Of a stretch of DNA of 5,920 nucleotides, positions 5,266 to 5,920 are shown in pieces. Position numbers and translations under genes: made by a program. This DNA is from Akkermansia sp. (GTDB lineage: Bacteria > Verrucomicrobiota > Verrucomicrobiia > Verrucomicrobiales > Akkermansiaceae). Location: positions 1 through 5,920 of the forward strand of contig JAIFNK010000042.1 of the NCBI GenBank assembly GCA_020047775.1, written 5' to 3'. The notes under the pieces were generated by a model that made no database searches, had not been told where the DNA came from, and saw only the letters and a list, made by a program, of their open reading frames with translations. Position 1 is the first letter of the stretch. Every line of letters begins with the position of its first letter.

Positions 5266-5920
5266 ATGATAAGTATGTATACAAAACAAGAAATCATTAT
5301 TCGAAGCCACCGTGAAGGCAAAAGCAATAGACAAATCTCACGGGAATTACAGATAAACCGCAAGACGATAAAAAAGTATATTGAGGATTTTGAGAAGCTT
5401 CAAGCGGGATCACTCCAACCTGAAACTGCACTTTCGACGTTTCTGTCGAGTCCCCCGGTTTATCGAACTGGGACAAGGAACAAAGTTCGTTTGACCCAGG
5501 AAGTCCAGTCCTTTATAGATGTCCAACTTGAAGCAAACGGTAAGAAAGTTGGGCAGGGCATGCGCAAGCAGATACTGAAGAGCATTGATATATTGCAATT
5601 GCTTCATGAACAAGGTTTCAGTGTTGGCTACACCACGGTATGTAATTATATCAGGGAGAAGTTGGGAAAATCAGCCACCCCGCAGGAGGCTTTTATCCGG
5701 CAGCAGTATGCACCGGGTTCGGTGTGTGAGTTTGACTGGGGCGAGATTAAACTAACTATATCCGGACATTTGTGGCGTTTTCAACTTGCTGTATTTACCT
5801 CTGCTTACAGCAATTATCGCTATGCTATAATTTATAAACGTCAGGATACCCTGGCTTTTATGGAATCACATGTTTCATTTTTTGAGCACACAGGCGGGGT
5901 TTACCACCAGATGGTTTATG
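5266..5920 (+). CDS. istA: IS21-family transposase IstA, N-terminal 218 codons (runs off right edge)
   Basis: Open frame from ATG 5266 (MISMYTKQEI...) to the window edge with no stop. ATG 5275 (MYTKQE...) is an equally possible start; neither has a well-placed ribosome binding site, the nearest purine run being GAGGA at 5240-5244. Residues about 4-45 form an IS21-type helix-turn-helix (REGKSNRQISRELQINRKTI). A linker follows, with a second helical DNA-binding region (about 100-135: HEQGFSVGYTTVCNYIREKL). The DDE integrase core opens with CEFDWGEIKL, where Asp157 is the first catalytic acid, followed by RFQLAVFTSAYSNYRYAIIY. The window ends at HQMVY, just before the second catalytic Asp expected in the family's 'DN' motif. 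IstA with the ATPase IstB carries out transposition. No damage is visible in the part seen. Confidence 0.9.
   Translation, partial: MISMYTKQEIIIRSHREGKSNRQISRELQINRKTIKKYIEDFEKLQAGSLQPETALSTFLSSPPVYRTGTRNKVRLTQEVQSFIDVQLEANGKKVGQGMRKQILKSIDILQLLHEQGFSVGYTTVCNYIREKLGKSATPQEAFIRQQYAPGSVCEFDWGEIKLTISGHLWRFQLAVFTSAYSNYRYAIIYKRQDTLAFMESHVSFFEHTGGVYHQMVY

Larger units (their letters stand above)
5173..5920 (+). mobile_element. IS21-family insertion sequence, left part (continues past window)
   Basis: Identified by the istA gene at 5266 and by the tandem terminal repeats in front of it. The left boundary is provisional (5156 or 5173). Intact IS21 elements are about 2-2.5 kb and carry istA followed by istB; the rest of istA, istB and the right end lie beyond 5920. 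Confidence 0.75.

Noticed and set aside
5410..5613. Minus-strand ORF opposite istA
   Set aside because: Antisense to clearly coding istA sequence; no motif.

Overview
The window is an AT-rich stretch of accessory DNA, most likely from a member of the Bacteroidetes (probably Bacteroidales). The evidence is a CTnDOT-like tyrosine integrase with the phylum-typical GLSYSDI motif in place of GLR, a Bacteroidetes-style lipoprotein start, TAnnTTTG -7 boxes in front of transposase genes, and three insertion sequences of common Bacteroidetes types. Taxonomy is inferred from family resemblance only.

Layout, left to right. (1) 1-185, minus strand: the first 61 codons of an unrecognised lipoprotein gene that leaves the window. 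(2) 186-386: AT-rich spacer. (3) 387-1396 and 2488-2700, minus strand: the two halves of one tyrosine recombinase gene. An IS630-family element splits it, a 1-nt deletion shifts the frame early in the N-terminal half, and an in-frame TGA stops the C-terminal half. (4) About 1397-2487: the IS630-family element, with imperfect inverted repeats and one intact transposase gene. (5) 2701-2889: non-coding DNA upstream of the integrase start, with four copies of GGTCTCG in mixed orientation. (6) 2890-4991: an IS1634/IS4-like element with perfect 16-bp inverted repeats. Its transposase frame is open for 621 codons except for one TAA just before the catalytic glutamate. (7) 5017-5150, minus strand: a tRNA-Lys(TTT) body with a terminator hairpin; the 5' strand of its acceptor stem no longer pairs. 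(8) About 5173-5920: the left end and the first 218 codons of istA from an IS21-family element that runs off the window.

Together this looks like the decayed integrase end of an island or conjugative/mobilizable element next to a tRNA-Lys locus, later hit by several insertion sequences. Only the IS630 transposase is demonstrably intact; the partial lipoprotein and istA are open as far as they can be read. I found no convincing new biological system. The points most worth checking are the four-copy GGTCTCG cluster, the damaged tRNA, the single stop codons in otherwise well-preserved frames, and the -7 boxes placed exactly 4 bp before two unrelated transposase start codons.
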